A DNA stretch of 15,185 nucleotides from WHUA01 sp964585785. Its GTDB lineage: Bacteria > Pseudomonadota > Alphaproteobacteria > UBA8366. Of the stretch, positions 1 to 7,413 are shown piece after piece. Every line of letters begins with the position of its first letter. The stretch's first letter is position 1. A program made the translations under genes and the position numbers. The DNA lies in NCBI GenBank assembly GCA_964585785.1, contig CAZPFL010000119.1, positions 1-15,185 on the forward strand. Reading direction: 5' to 3'. Under the pieces are notes generated by a model. The model was not told the DNA's origin. It did not search any database and saw only the letters and a program-made list of their open reading frames with translations.

Positions 1-1322
1 CCTACACCTTCAACATCCGTCAGCACGTGAAGTTCCACGACGGCACGCCGCTGACCGCGGCCGACATCAAGGCGACGCTCGACAAGATCATCTTTCCGCC
101 GAAGGGGGTGCCAAGCTCGCGCAAGTCCTGGTACACGCAGATCGCATCCATCGACGTACCGTCGAAGTACAAGGTGGTCGTGAAGATGAAGCGGCCGCTG
201 AACGCGATCCTGCCGGCGCTCGCGTCGCCCTTCAACTTCGTCTATTCGAAGAAGGACTTGGACGAGCACGGCTATAGCTGGCACAAGACGCACATCAACG
301 GCACCGGCGCGTTCATTTTCGTGCGCGAGGAGCCGGGCGCCTTCGTCGAGGGCAAGAAAAACCCGAACTACTACGTCAAGGGCGAGCCCTATCTCGACGG
401 CTTCAAGGCCATTCAGGCGCCGAAGATGTCGGTCCGCCTGCAAGCCATCCGCGGCGATCGCGCAGCGATCGAGTTCCGCGGCTTCCCGCCCAAGGCGCGC
501 GACGACCTGGTCCATGCTCTGGGAAACAAGATCACCGTCCAGGAAAGCGACTGGAACGTGCTGATGGGGGCCGGGCCGAACGAGAAGATCAAGCGCTTCC
601 AGGACGTGCGTGTCCGTCAGGCGCTGGCCTATGCCTTCGATCGCTGGAACGGCGCGAAGTATCTGTCGAAGATCGCCGTCGTGAGGACGGTCGGCGGCAT
701 TGTCTTCCCGGGCCACCCGCTCGCCGCGAAGAAGAAATGGCTCGAGACGTTGCCGGGCTACGGACTGGACGTGAAGGCCGCCCGGGCCAAGGCGCGGAAG
801 CTCCTGAAGGAGGCCGGCTATCCACACCTCAAGCTGACGTTCTGGAACCGCGCGGTCGACCAGCCTTACAAGGCCATGGGCACCTGGTATGTCGATCAGT
901 GGCGCCGGATCGGCGTCGACGCCGATCAGGACGTCGTTCCGACCGGTCCGTGGTATGCGGGACTGCGCAAGACCCGCGACAAGGACGTGGTGATGGATAA
1001 CAACGCGCAAAGCATCGTGAACCCGGCGATCGACACGTCGAAATGGGTCAAGGGCGGTGGCATCGAGTACACCAACCACCAGGACGACCACGTGACCGAG
1101 CTGTACCTCGCGATGCTCACCGAGCCGGATCCCGAGAAGCAGTACGACAAGATGCGCGCCTACGAGAAGTATCTGCTCGGCACCAAGGCGATCTACATTC
1201 CCGGCCTGTGGTGGTACCGCATCGTGCCGTACCGCAGCTATGTGAAGGGCTGGAAGATCGGTCCGAGCCACTATCTCAACCAGGGGCTCGAGAACGTCTG
1301 GATCGATCCCAAACTGCGCTGA
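1..1322 (+). CDS. ABC transporter substrate-binding protein, family 5 (peptide/opine type), 5'-truncated
   Basis: The 3' part of an extracellular solute-binding protein that delivers oligopeptides or similar solutes to an ABC importer. Frame 3 is open from the window edge and reads YTFNIRQHVKFHDGTPLTAA, the typical SBP_bac_5 stretch (FHDG-P-T-AD). The GTG at 27 encodes the internal valine of that motif and is not the start. About 439 residues are visible, while the family is usually about 500-550, so the signal peptide and first lobe segment lie outside the window. The C-terminal part has the usual features, including a block of the form RQALAYAFDR (about 190-200 visible residues in) and a Trp/Tyr-rich end (LWWYRIVPY). 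Stop TGA 1320-1322 is followed by a strong terminator. The solute cannot be read from sequence. A deacylase for N-acyl-D-amino acids converges on it, which fits peptide or modified-amino-acid uptake, but this is inference. The family is certain and the substrate unknown. Confidence 0.93.
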   Translation, partial: YTFNIRQHVKFHDGTPLTAADIKATLDKIIFPPKGVPSSRKSWYTQIASIDVPSKYKVVVKMKRPLNAILPALASPFNFVYSKKDLDEHGYSWHKTHINGTGAFIFVREEPGAFVEGKKNPNYYVKGEPYLDGFKAIQAPKMSVRLQAIRGDRAAIEFRGFPPKARDDLVHALGNKITVQESDWNVLMGAGPNEKIKRFQDVRVRQALAYAFDRWNGAKYLSKIAVVRTVGGIVFPGHPLAAKKKWLETLPGYGLDVKAARAKARKLLKEAGYPHLKLTFWNRAVDQPYKAMGTWYVDQWRRIGVDADQDVVPTGPWYAGLRKTRDKDVVMDNNAQSIVNPAIDTSKWVKGGGIEYTNHQDDHVTELYLAMLTEPDPEKQYDKMRAYEKYLLGTKAIYIPGLWWYRIVPYRSYVKGWKIGPSHYLNQGLENVWIDPKLR

Positions 1323-1345
1323 GCCGCCTTGTGCGACTGGCCATC

Positions 1346-1375
1346 CGCCCCCTCGCGAGAGGGGGCGTTTTTTTT
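1346..1375 (+). terminator. Rho-independent terminator after the substrate-binding protein
   Basis: A perfect 9-bp GC-rich stem (1346-1354 pairs with 1359-1367) closes a GCGA tetraloop (GNRA type) and is followed directly by eight T residues (1368-1375). It starts 24 bp after the stop codon of the binding protein. The opposite strand has no T-run at the matching side, so it serves the forward transcript. It also insulates the convergent amidohydrolase gene that ends at 1388. Confidence 0.95.
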
Positions 1376-1387
1376 GGCACGTGACGC

Positions 1388-3082
1388 TCAGGCCGCCTGG
1401 TAGGCCGGCGTGCGCAGGACTTGGCCGGGATAGGCGCCGGTGTGCTCGTTCTGCTCCATCAGCACCGTGCCGTTGACGACGGTGTAGTGAATGCCGCGCG
1501 ACTTCTGCATCAGCCGCGGCCCGCCGCCGGGCAGGTCGTGCACCACTTCGGGCTCGAGCGCGTCCACCGTGTCCGGGTCGAAGACGGTGATGTCCGCCGC
1601 CATGCCGGGGCGCAGCAGCCCGCGGTCGTTCAGCCCGAAGACGGAGGCGGAATGGAAGGTGAGCTTCCGCACCGCGTCCTCCAGCGACATGATCTTCTTC
1701 TCGCGTACCCAGAAGCCGAGCAAACGCGTGCAAAAGCCGTAGCCGGCGTCGAACACCACATGCGCGCCAGCGTCCGACAGTCCGATCACCGTGTAGGGGC
1801 TGCGCAGGATCTGCCCGACCGCCTCGTCGTCGCCGTTGGTCTGGTTGATCTCGAAGGCCGTCTCGAGATTTTCCTCGACCACGAGGTCGAGGAAGGCGTC
1901 GAGCACGTCCTTGCCGGTTGCCCGGGCCAGCTCGGCGACGCTTTTGCCCTTGAGGTCGTAGTTCTTCGCCAGCGCCGGCTTTGTGATGTACATCAGGTCC
2001 CAGCGCCGCGAGAAGGTCGTCGGATCGGTTGCTTCCACTGCCTCGCGATGCAGCGCCTTGCGCGTCGCCGGGTCGGCGAAGGCGGCGAGCTTCGCCGCGT
2101 CGTCCTTGAGCATGATCGGCAGCCAGCTCGGCAGACCGTCGAAGATCTGCGCGTTCTTCATGGTAAAGCGCGTGTTGTTGCGCCTGGGCGTGCAGATCGG
2201 GTAGGCGCGGAAGCCCTCGCGGAAGCCCTGCTCGGTCATGTCGAGATACTTGCGCCACACGTCCGGCTGCGACCAGCGGTGCGAGATGGTCAGCCAGACG
2301 ACCGGCCGGCCGCTGCGCTGCGCCGCCTTCTTCGACATCGCGTAGTTTTCCGGCACGTGCTTGCCGCCGCCGGCGCTGGTCTGGATCACGCCCGCGCCGA
2401 GCTCGCCGAGCACATCGCAGAGCGCGAGGAACTCTTCTTCCGGCGCGGCGACGGACGGGATCGGCCGCCCGGCGTCGTTGAGGTGGTTGGGGTTCTTGTC
2501 GGTGGTCAGGCCAAGCGCGCCGGCGCGCATGCCCTGGCGCACGATCTCGCGCATCTGGGCGATCTCGTCTTCGGTCGCCGCGCGGTCGCTGGCGCCGTCG
2601 CCCATCACGTATTGCCTGACGGCGTTGTGGCCGATCAGGCTGCCGACGTTGAGACCCAGCTTGCGGCCGATCCGCGCGAGATAGTCGCCGATCGTCTCCC
2701 AGGAGAAATCGACGCCGCTCCGGAGCGCCTCGATCGGGATTGCCTCGATGCGCGACAGCATGCGCAACAGGGCATCGCCGCCGCCCTGCCGCGCGGGCGC
2801 CAGCGCCAGGCCGCAATTGCCCATGACGACGCTGGTCACGCCGTGCCAGCAGGACGAGGTGAACATCGGATCCCACAAGACCTGGGCGTCGTAATGGGTG
2901 TGGTTATCGATGAAGCCCGGCGAGACGGCGAGCCCGCCGGCGTCGATGACGCGGTCCGCCGCGCCGGTGAATTTTCCGATCTCGGCGATCTTGCCGTCCT
3001 TCACCGCGACGTCGCCGGAAAACGCCGGCATGCCCGAGCCGTCGACGATACGGCCGTTGCGGATAACCAGGTCGTAGCCCAT
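1388..3082 (-). CDS. N-acyl-D-amino-acid deacylase / D-aminoacylase-like amidohydrolase
   Basis: A 564-residue metal-dependent hydrolase of amidohydrolase family 3, predicted to be cytoplasmic and to remove N-acyl groups from D-amino acids or a related amide. An N-terminal small-barrel segment (DLVIRNGRIVDGSG, residues 4-17) precedes GFIDNHTHYDAQ (56-67), whose H61 and H63 are the metal-binding HxH pair. Cys90 in MGNCG corresponds to the cysteine that bridges zinc in D-aminoacylases. The late aspartate is D437 in SDAGAH, and the C-terminal signature HSASVFGLNDRGLLRPG ends in ADITVFDP. Length is slightly above the 480-560 usual for the group. The ATG has GGGAGGAGGG about 6 nt upstream. It runs tail-to-tail with a peptide-type binding protein, which fits D-amino acid or peptide scavenging. 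Annotated D-aminoacylases of this type are functionally mixed, so the exact substrate is uncertain. Confidence 0.88.
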   Translation of the reverse strand: MGYDLVIRNGRIVDGSGMPAFSGDVAVKDGKIAEIGKFTGAADRVIDAGGLAVSPGFIDNHTHYDAQVLWDPMFTSSCWHGVTSVVMGNCGLALAPARQGGGDALLRMLSRIEAIPIEALRSGVDFSWETIGDYLARIGRKLGLNVGSLIGHNAVRQYVMGDGASDRAATEDEIAQMREIVRQGMRAGALGLTTDKNPNHLNDAGRPIPSVAAPEEEFLALCDVLGELGAGVIQTSAGGGKHVPENYAMSKKAAQRSGRPVVWLTISHRWSQPDVWRKYLDMTEQGFREGFRAYPICTPRRNNTRFTMKNAQIFDGLPSWLPIMLKDDAAKLAAFADPATRKALHREAVEATDPTTFSRRWDLMYITKPALAKNYDLKGKSVAELARATGKDVLDAFLDLVVEENLETAFEINQTNGDDEAVGQILRSPYTVIGLSDAGAHVVFDAGYGFCTRLLGFWVREKKIMSLEDAVRKLTFHSASVFGLNDRGLLRPGMAADITVFDPDTVDALEPEVVHDLPGGGPRLMQKSRGIHYTVVNGTVLMEQNEHTGAYPGQVLRTPAYQAA

Positions 3083-3231
3083 TTCACCCTCCTCCCGATT
3101 AAGTCCTCCAAGGATTCAATTGTCGTTCTTGGGGAAGAATCATACGCATGATCGCGCATTGGGGGAAACTTGCGGGGGAGGCGTGGCTCGCCTCGATGAC
3201 TGCGCGGTTTTCATGACAGGCAATAGTAATC

Positions 3232-3389
3232 CGTCATTGGCCGGCTTGACCGGCGAATCCATGGCACGGGGCAGGCGATGGGCTCGGCCAGGCCGTGACG
3301 TTACCGAGCCCAATCGCGCCGGTAATTCGCCGTCGCATCCCGTGGGGGCTGCCGTGCCGTGGACACGCCGGTCAAGCCGGCGTGCGACG
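3232..3389. repeat. Large palindromic intergenic repeat (alphaproteobacterial type)
   Basis: Perfect 16-bp inverted arms, GCCGGCTTGACCGGCG at 3240-3255 and its exact reverse complement at 3366-3381. Matching CGTC/GACG ends sit outside (3232-3235, 3386-3389), and the complementarity continues inward with small mismatches (ATCCATGGCACGG against CCGTGCCGTGGA). A second, nested hairpin lies at the centre: GGGCTCGG (3280-3287) pairs with CCGAGCCC (3304-3311), flanked by GCGAT/ATCGC. The whole could fold as a roughly 158-nt cruciform-like RNA or DNA. The opening words (CGTCATTG, GGCTTGACC, ATCCATGG) resemble dispersed palindromic elements common between genes of alphaproteobacteria. It fills most of the 350-bp gap between the alpha-E gene and the amidohydrolase gene. 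I see no coding sequence there. Confidence 0.85.
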
Positions 3390-3432
3390 AACTCTTTTCT
3401 TTGTGTCGGGTAACGGAATGGACGGGCTTGCC

Positions 3433-4419
3433 TCAGCCCATCGCCTGGCTCTGGGTCTGTTCCTCGATCGCTTCTTCGTCGTCGAAGTAGATGGCCGCGA
3501 GCGCGTTGGCGAGGGATTGGAGCGCGATCTGGATGTGGTCGAGATGCTCGTGCAGCCCTTGATCGATCGCCTCGCGGATGGTGACCGAGGTCAAGCCCTC
3601 GAGGTCCTGCAGCGGGCCGCGATCCATATGTACCTCGGCGAGTTCCGGGTCGCGGGCGAGCTCGTCCAGAAGGCTGCGGATTGTCCGCGTGCAGGCGGTG
3701 ACCGAGCGCGGGAATTCCCGTTGCAGCAGGATGAAGCCCGCCACGGTCGCCGGCGTCATCGCGCTCGGGTGCACGCGGCGGTAGCCGTGATAGGCGGCGG
3801 CCGAGCGCAGTAGCGCGTTCCATTGGCTGACGTCGATCGGCGAGCCGACGTCGGCGGCCTGCGGCAAGAGACGGTGGTATTTGATGTCGAGCAGCCGCGT
3901 TGTCTGTTCCGCGCGCTCGATCATCTTGCCGAGCTGGTAGAACGCCCAGCCCTGGTCGCGATAGGTCGTGCCTTCGATGATGCCGGTGTGGAGCTGGCAG
4001 CTCTCCTTGATGGCCTTGCACAGCGGCGAGAGCGCGGTGAGGCGCAGGTCGCGAGTCCGCAGGCCGCGCATGAACTCGTAGAAGACGTTGAGCTGCGACC
4101 AGACCTCGATGCTGGTGAGGTGGCGCAGGCTGCGGGCGTTCTCGCGCGCCGCCCAGACCGAATACAGGATCGAGTTCGTGTTCTTGCGGTCGATGACGTA
4201 GAAATTGACGACCGTCTCGGCGTTCGCCTGCTTGTGGCGCTTGAAGAAGGGCTCGTCGTCGTTGTGGAGCTGCACGATCGGCCGCCAGTCCTGCGCGCCG
4301 CTGCTGTCGCGCGCGAAGGATTCGTTGACGTCGAGGATGCGGGCGAGGTTCTCGGCCCGCTCCATGTAGCGGGCCATCCAGAAGATGTTCTCGGCGAAGC
4401 GTGCGAGCAGGCTACTCAA
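3433..4419 (-). CDS. Alpha-E domain protein (DUF403)
   Basis: A 328-residue, almost all-helical protein of the alpha-E family, whose biochemical role is unknown. It opens with the family's hallmark block (AENIFWMARYMERAENLARI, from residue 9). It continues with Trp- and Arg-rich helices such as NARSLRHLTSIEVW and ends in an acidic tail. Length matches the family (about 310-330). The start is TTG at 4417-4419, which overlaps the last 8 nt of the upstream ATP-grasp gene (TTGAGTAG); an AAGGA lies about 11 nt upstream inside that gene. This overlap implies translational coupling and equal dosage. Family knowledge: alpha-E proteins nearly always travel with circularly permuted ATP-grasp proteins, often also with a transglutaminase-like protein and sometimes a proteasome-like (Anbu) protease, in predicted peptide-synthesis or protein-modification operons. 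Here the next reverse gene is an unrelated amidohydrolase beyond a palindrome, so those partners are absent from the window. Confidence 0.93.
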   Translation of the reverse strand: MSSLLARFAENIFWMARYMERAENLARILDVNESFARDSSGAQDWRPIVQLHNDDEPFFKRHKQANAETVVNFYVIDRKNTNSILYSVWAARENARSLRHLTSIEVWSQLNVFYEFMRGLRTRDLRLTALSPLCKAIKESCQLHTGIIEGTTYRDQGWAFYQLGKMIERAEQTTRLLDIKYHRLLPQAADVGSPIDVSQWNALLRSAAAYHGYRRVHPSAMTPATVAGFILLQREFPRSVTACTRTIRSLLDELARDPELAEVHMDRGPLQDLEGLTSVTIREAIDQGLHEHLDHIQIALQSLANALAAIYFDDEEAIEEQTQSQAMG

Positions 4420-5875
4420 GGACCCAGGTATCCTTCGTTCCGCCCCCTTGCGAGGAGTTGACGATGAGCGAGCCCTTCTTCAGCGCCACGCGCGTGAGGC
4501 CGCCCGGCAGGACCCAGGTGCTGCGCCCGGTGATGAGGAAGGGCCGGAGGTCGACATGCCGTGCCCCGATGCCGCCGTCCACCAATGTCGGGCAGACCGA
4601 GAGCTCGACCATCGGCTGGCTGATGAAGTTCTCCGGGTCGGCGATGATCTGGGCGCGGCAGGCCTCGATCTCGGCGGCCGAGGAGCGCGGGCAGACGACG
4701 ACGCCGTAGCCGCCGGACTCGCCCACGGGCTTGACGACCAGCTCGTCCAGGTGATCGAGGGTGTATTGCAGCGCGTCCTTCTCGCGGCAGATATGGGTCT
4801 CCACGTTGGGAATGATCGCGTCCTGATCGAGGTAGTATTTGATGATCCGCGGCATGTAGGCGTAGACCGCCTTGTCGTCGGCGACGCCGGTGCCGACCGC
4901 ATTGGCGAGCGCGACCCGGCCCTTGCGGTAGACCTCCATGATGCCCGGCACGCCGAGCACGCTTTCCGGTCGGAAGACCTGCGGGTCCATGAAGTCGTCG
5001 CCGATGCGCCGGTAGATTACGTCGACCCGCCGGCGCCCGCCCGACGTCTTCATGTAGACCAGGCCGTCGTCGATCACGAGGTCGCGCCCTTCGACCAGCG
5101 GCACGCCCATCTCGCGGGCGAGGAAGACGTGCTCGAAATAGGCGGAGTTGAACACGCCCGGCGACATCAGGACGATCTGCGGGTTCAGCACCTCCTTCGG
5201 CGCCATTTCCGCGAGCGCGTCGCGCAGCCGCATGCCGTATTCCGAGACCGGGCGGATGCCGACGCCTTCGAGCATGTCGGGGAAAGCGCGCTGCATCAGG
5301 TGCCGGTTCTCGATGACGTAGGAAACGCCGGACGGCGTGCGCGCGTTGTCCTCCAGCACGGCGAAGGCGCCCTTGCCGTCGCGCACGAGATCGACGCCGC
5401 AGATGTTCACGAAGCTATTGTACGGAATGTCGACGGCGGCCATTTCCGGCCGGTAGTTGTCGTTCTGGGTGATCAGCTCCTCGGGCACGATGCCGTCCTT
5501 GAAGATGCGCCCGGGCCCGTAAACATCACGCAGGAAGAGGTTGATCGCGGTGACGCGTTGAACGAGGCCGCGCTCCAGCGTACGCCATTCGTCCGGCGCG
5601 ATCGGTCGCGGGATGACGTCGAACGGCAGGACGCGGTCGATCGCGTCGCGGTCGGAATAGACGGTGAAGGTGATGCCGAGATTGAACAGCTCGCGCTCGC
5701 AGTCCCGGGCGCGCCGGCGCAGCGTCTGCAGCCGGGTGCGGTTCAGCCAGTTTCGAATCGCGGCGGTATGGGGTGCTGTGTGACCGTCGGCTCCGGTTAT
5801 CTCGCAGTAGAAACCGTTGCGGTCGTAATTCTCGAGCAGACCATCGGGGTGCTGCCTTGCTTTGACGGTCGACAT
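4412..5875 (-). CDS. Circularly permuted type-2 ATP-grasp protein (DUF404/DUF407)
   Basis: A 487-residue enzyme predicted to form an amide or peptide bond using ATP through an acyl-phosphate, acting in the cytosol. Its true substrates are unknown. Visible family blocks, numbered from the chosen start, are EDNARTPSGVSYVIENR (175-191), PGVFNSAYFEHVFLA (239-253), RRIGDDFMDP (289-298), the nucleotide-binding lysine and glycine-rich loop VKPVGESGGYG (381-391) and HVDLRPF (440-446). The frame is open further upstream to 5968, but I chose ATG 5873-5875. It has GGAGG 4 nt upstream, gives the usual family length (about 470-490), and begins the conserved region shortly afterwards. The stop overlaps the start of the alpha-E gene by 8 nt. 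This type is usually the first gene of an ATP-grasp/alpha-E unit, as here. Confidence 0.93.
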   Translation of the reverse strand: MSTVKARQHPDGLLENYDRNGFYCEITGADGHTAPHTAAIRNWLNRTRLQTLRRRARDCERELFNLGITFTVYSDRDAIDRVLPFDVIPRPIAPDEWRTLERGLVQRVTAINLFLRDVYGPGRIFKDGIVPEELITQNDNYRPEMAAVDIPYNSFVNICGVDLVRDGKGAFAVLEDNARTPSGVSYVIENRHLMQRAFPDMLEGVGIRPVSEYGMRLRDALAEMAPKEVLNPQIVLMSPGVFNSAYFEHVFLAREMGVPLVEGRDLVIDDGLVYMKTSGGRRRVDVIYRRIGDDFMDPQVFRPESVLGVPGIMEVYRKGRVALANAVGTGVADDKAVYAYMPRIIKYYLDQDAIIPNVETHICREKDALQYTLDHLDELVVKPVGESGGYGVVVCPRSSAAEIEACRAQIIADPENFISQPMVELSVCPTLVDGGIGARHVDLRPFLITGRSTWVLPGGLTRVALKKGSLIVNSSQGGGTKDTWVLE

Positions 5876-5878
5876 TTT

Positions 5879-5884
5879 ACCTCC
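5879..5884 (-). promoter_or_regulatory. Ribosome binding site that fixes the ATP-grasp start
   Basis: Read on the minus strand, GGAGGT stands directly before AAA-ATG (5873-5875). The longer upstream open frame has no comparable site, so translation probably starts here, 31 codons inside the maximal frame. Confidence 0.75.
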
Positions 5885-6076
5885 ACCCAGATTGTAGAGG
5901 CTGACATCGCAAAGGGCCACTCGCAAGTTCCCTTTGGAGTAAATTCCGCTTGGATTCGCCGCACGCATCGGGCGAAGCGGCGGAGGCGACGCGCGTATGC
6001 CTAGTTAATATGCATTTATCGGCAAGCTTGAACGTTTGCTATGCAGTTCGTGTCTATGCGCGTGAAAGGCCGACGC

Positions 6077-6487
6077 TCAGCGCAGGACGAGCGCGCCGGT
6101 CAGTACCAGGATGAAGGCGAAGTGGGTGAGGTGATGGAGCGCCTGATCGGCGCCGTGCAGCCACCAGAAACGATAGTCCTTCGGCCGCCAGCCGCCGCGC
6201 CGGCCGATCACCGCCTTGATCCGATCGATCGTCGCGTGCACGAGAAAATCGACTGGCGCGAGCCACCACAGCGCCGGCGCGGTGGCGATGGTCAGGAGCA
6301 GCGTGCCGCCCGCGTGGATCGCCGCGTGGATCGAGAGGGGAAAGAGCCAGCCTCGCGTCGCTTCCTTTCCCGCGACCATCGCCGCGGTCTGCAGCATGTA
6401 GTCCGCCAACAGGTGCTTGACCGTGAAGAAGACGAAGAAGCCGATCACGGGCACGGTCTGGACGGACGGGGACAACGTGAAATTCAT
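6077..6487 (-). CDS. DUF3307 family membrane protein
   Basis: A 136-residue integral inner-membrane protein of the DUF3307 family, of unknown function. An N-terminal hydrophobic helix runs into the family motif KHLLADYMLQT (24-34). It is followed by a His-rich helix (HAAIH, 54-58), a hydrophobic segment (about 60-83), HATIDRIK (84-91) and the second motif FWWLHGADQALHHLTHF (107-123), with a last membrane helix (124-135). The many intramembrane or interfacial His and Asp residues suggest metal or proton chemistry, but that is inference. The ATG at 6485-6487 has only a weak upstream purine stretch (CCCGAG). The gene is a stand-alone reverse unit, about 94 bp downstream of a small unknown reverse gene and about 200 bp upstream of the ATP-grasp gene. 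Confidence 0.85.
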   Translation of the reverse strand: MNFTLSPSVQTVPVIGFFVFFTVKHLLADYMLQTAAMVAGKEATRGWLFPLSIHAAIHAGGTLLLTIATAPALWWLAPVDFLVHATIDRIKAVIGRRGGWRPKDYRFWWLHGADQALHHLTHFAFILVLTGALVLR

Positions 6488-6541
6488 CTCGGGCCAAACG
6501 CCACGGTTGTATCGTTCGGGGCCCGTTTTCCGACATTTTGG

Positions 6542-6556
6542 TTAACGAAGGGTTAG
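6542..6556 (-). promoter_or_regulatory. Possible CtrA-type box upstream of the DUF3307 gene
   Basis: TTAA (6542-6545), seven bases, then TTAG (6553-6556) matches 7 of 8 positions of the alphaproteobacterial CtrA motif TTAA-N7-TTAA. It lies about 55 bp before the DUF3307 start, in the short gap after the small upstream gene. This is a single weak motif with no recognised -35/-10 pair beside it, so it is tentative. Confidence 0.22.
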
Positions 6557-6581
6557 GCGCGGCGGCGGCGTTCCGCGCGCG

Positions 6582-6995
6582 TCAGGACGCCCGGGCGATC
6601 CGCTCCGCCGCGTCCAGCAGCAGCCGGACGCCGTCGTCGAGGATCCGCTGGTTCGCCGCCGAGACGGGGTTTGCCGCGGCGTCCAGCCGGTCGATCGCCT
6701 GGAGCGCGCGCAGGCTCCGGTTCAGCGCCTTCATGAGGGCGGTGTGCTGATCGGCCGACAGCAGCGTCGGGCGGTCCGCCACCAGGGCGATCGTGTCCTC
6801 GATCGCGCTTGCCGCCGCCTGGGACGCGGCGGCGAGCTCCTGGCGGGTCTGGCGCATCGCCGTCTCCAGGCGGACCGCGCGGCGCGGGTGAAAGAGCAGC
6901 ACGCCGCGATCCGATGCGCGTCGGCGCGAGCCCGCGGCGGCCTTCTTTCGGCGCCGGGTCGTCTGCGTTTTTTTTGTCTCCGGATCGATCGCCAT
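6582..6995 (-). CDS. Hypothetical small helical protein with basic N-terminus
   Basis: A 137-residue protein I do not recognise. The first about 30 residues are Lys/Arg-rich (MAIDPETKKTQTTRRRKKAA) and could bind nucleic acid or be disordered. From about residue 37 the chain is predicted long amphipathic helices rich in Ala, Leu, Gln and Arg (ETAMRQTRQELAAASQAAAS and onward to LLLDAAERIARAS). There is no signal peptide or membrane segment. ATG 6993-6995 was chosen because the protein-like composition begins there; the frame is open to 7058 but the extra part is Arg-rich with no good ribosome site. The ribosome site for the chosen ATG is also weak (GGAC). A run of eight adenines at codons 8-11 could allow slippage. 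Codon bias in this frame (GC-rich third positions) supports a real gene. It reads away from the regulator gene, so the AT-rich block separates two divergent units. Confidence 0.6.
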   Translation of the reverse strand: MAIDPETKKTQTTRRRKKAAAGSRRRASDRGVLLFHPRRAVRLETAMRQTRQELAAASQAAASAIEDTIALVADRPTLLSADQHTALMKALNRSLRALQAIDRLDAAANPVSAANQRILDDGVRLLLDAAERIARAS

Positions 6996-7079
6996 GAGTC
7001 CATTTCGTCCGTTAGCGGGTGCCGGACCTCGGCGGTGCCGCATGCGTCGCGCGAGCAAGCTCCGCGGCAGGCAGGAATT

Positions 7080-7380
7080 GTTCGGATCGTATTTGTACAG
7101 CAGTTACCGGTCTCTAAAACAGATACTTCAGAAACCAAAATTAGATACCAAAGTTCATAGAGTATATACGGTCGAGCGAAATAAACAACCAAACGTACAT
7201 ATTAATTATACTTTCGGCGGTTTATATGTGACGGGATCAACACATCCTGACGGGATATATATCCCTTCGAATATATGGATATTCGTAGTGCGATGTATAA
7301 GCTGTCACCGACGCGCTGAAATCATTCCTAGCGCGGCTGCGTTTATTTCCCCACAGAGTTATTAGCCTCAAGGAGCATTT
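7080..7380. promoter_or_regulatory. AT-rich intergenic regulatory block upstream of the LuxR-type gene
   Basis: About 300 bp of clearly AT-rich sequence in an otherwise GC-rich window, lying between two divergent genes. It holds a perfect 14-bp palindrome GGGATATATATCCC (7252-7265). Next to it is a hairpin-type dyad, CGAATAT (7268-7274) with ATATTCG (7279-7285). There is also a direct repeat TGACGGGAT at 7229-7237 and 7248-7256, spaced 19 bp. I see no credible gene in it. The low GC and stacked repeats suggest binding sites for a regulator or a nucleoid protein; which protein is unknown. Confidence 0.6.
7296..7301 (+). promoter_or_regulatory. Candidate -10 element of the LuxR-type regulator
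   Basis: TATAAG matches 5 of 6 bases of a sigma-70 -10 box. No convincing -35 box lies 16-18 bp upstream; that position is taken by the end of the 7268-7285 dyad. This arrangement would suit an activator-dependent promoter. It lies about 110 bp before the chosen start, and no experimental start site is known. Confidence 0.3.
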
Positions 7381-7413
7381 ATCGATCGGGTGTGTGTCGA
7401 CGAAGGTAACCTG

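Noticed and set aside
27..29. GTG as start of the first forward gene
   Set aside because: The frame is open to the window edge and the residues before it already fit the binding-protein family, so this codon is internal.
1421..3151. Long forward frame opposite the amidohydrolase gene
   Set aside because: It is an antisense shadow of a well-conserved reverse gene, rich in His, Arg, Val and Gly, with no family features.
4385..6004. Forward frame of about 540 codons opposite the ATP-grasp gene
   Set aside because: Antisense shadow; the reverse strand carries all conserved motifs of the ATP-grasp family.
6994..7365. 123-residue forward frame in the AT-rich block
   Set aside because: Its first part overlaps antisense to a likely reverse gene, the composition changes abruptly at about 7080, and no ribosome site or family is seen.
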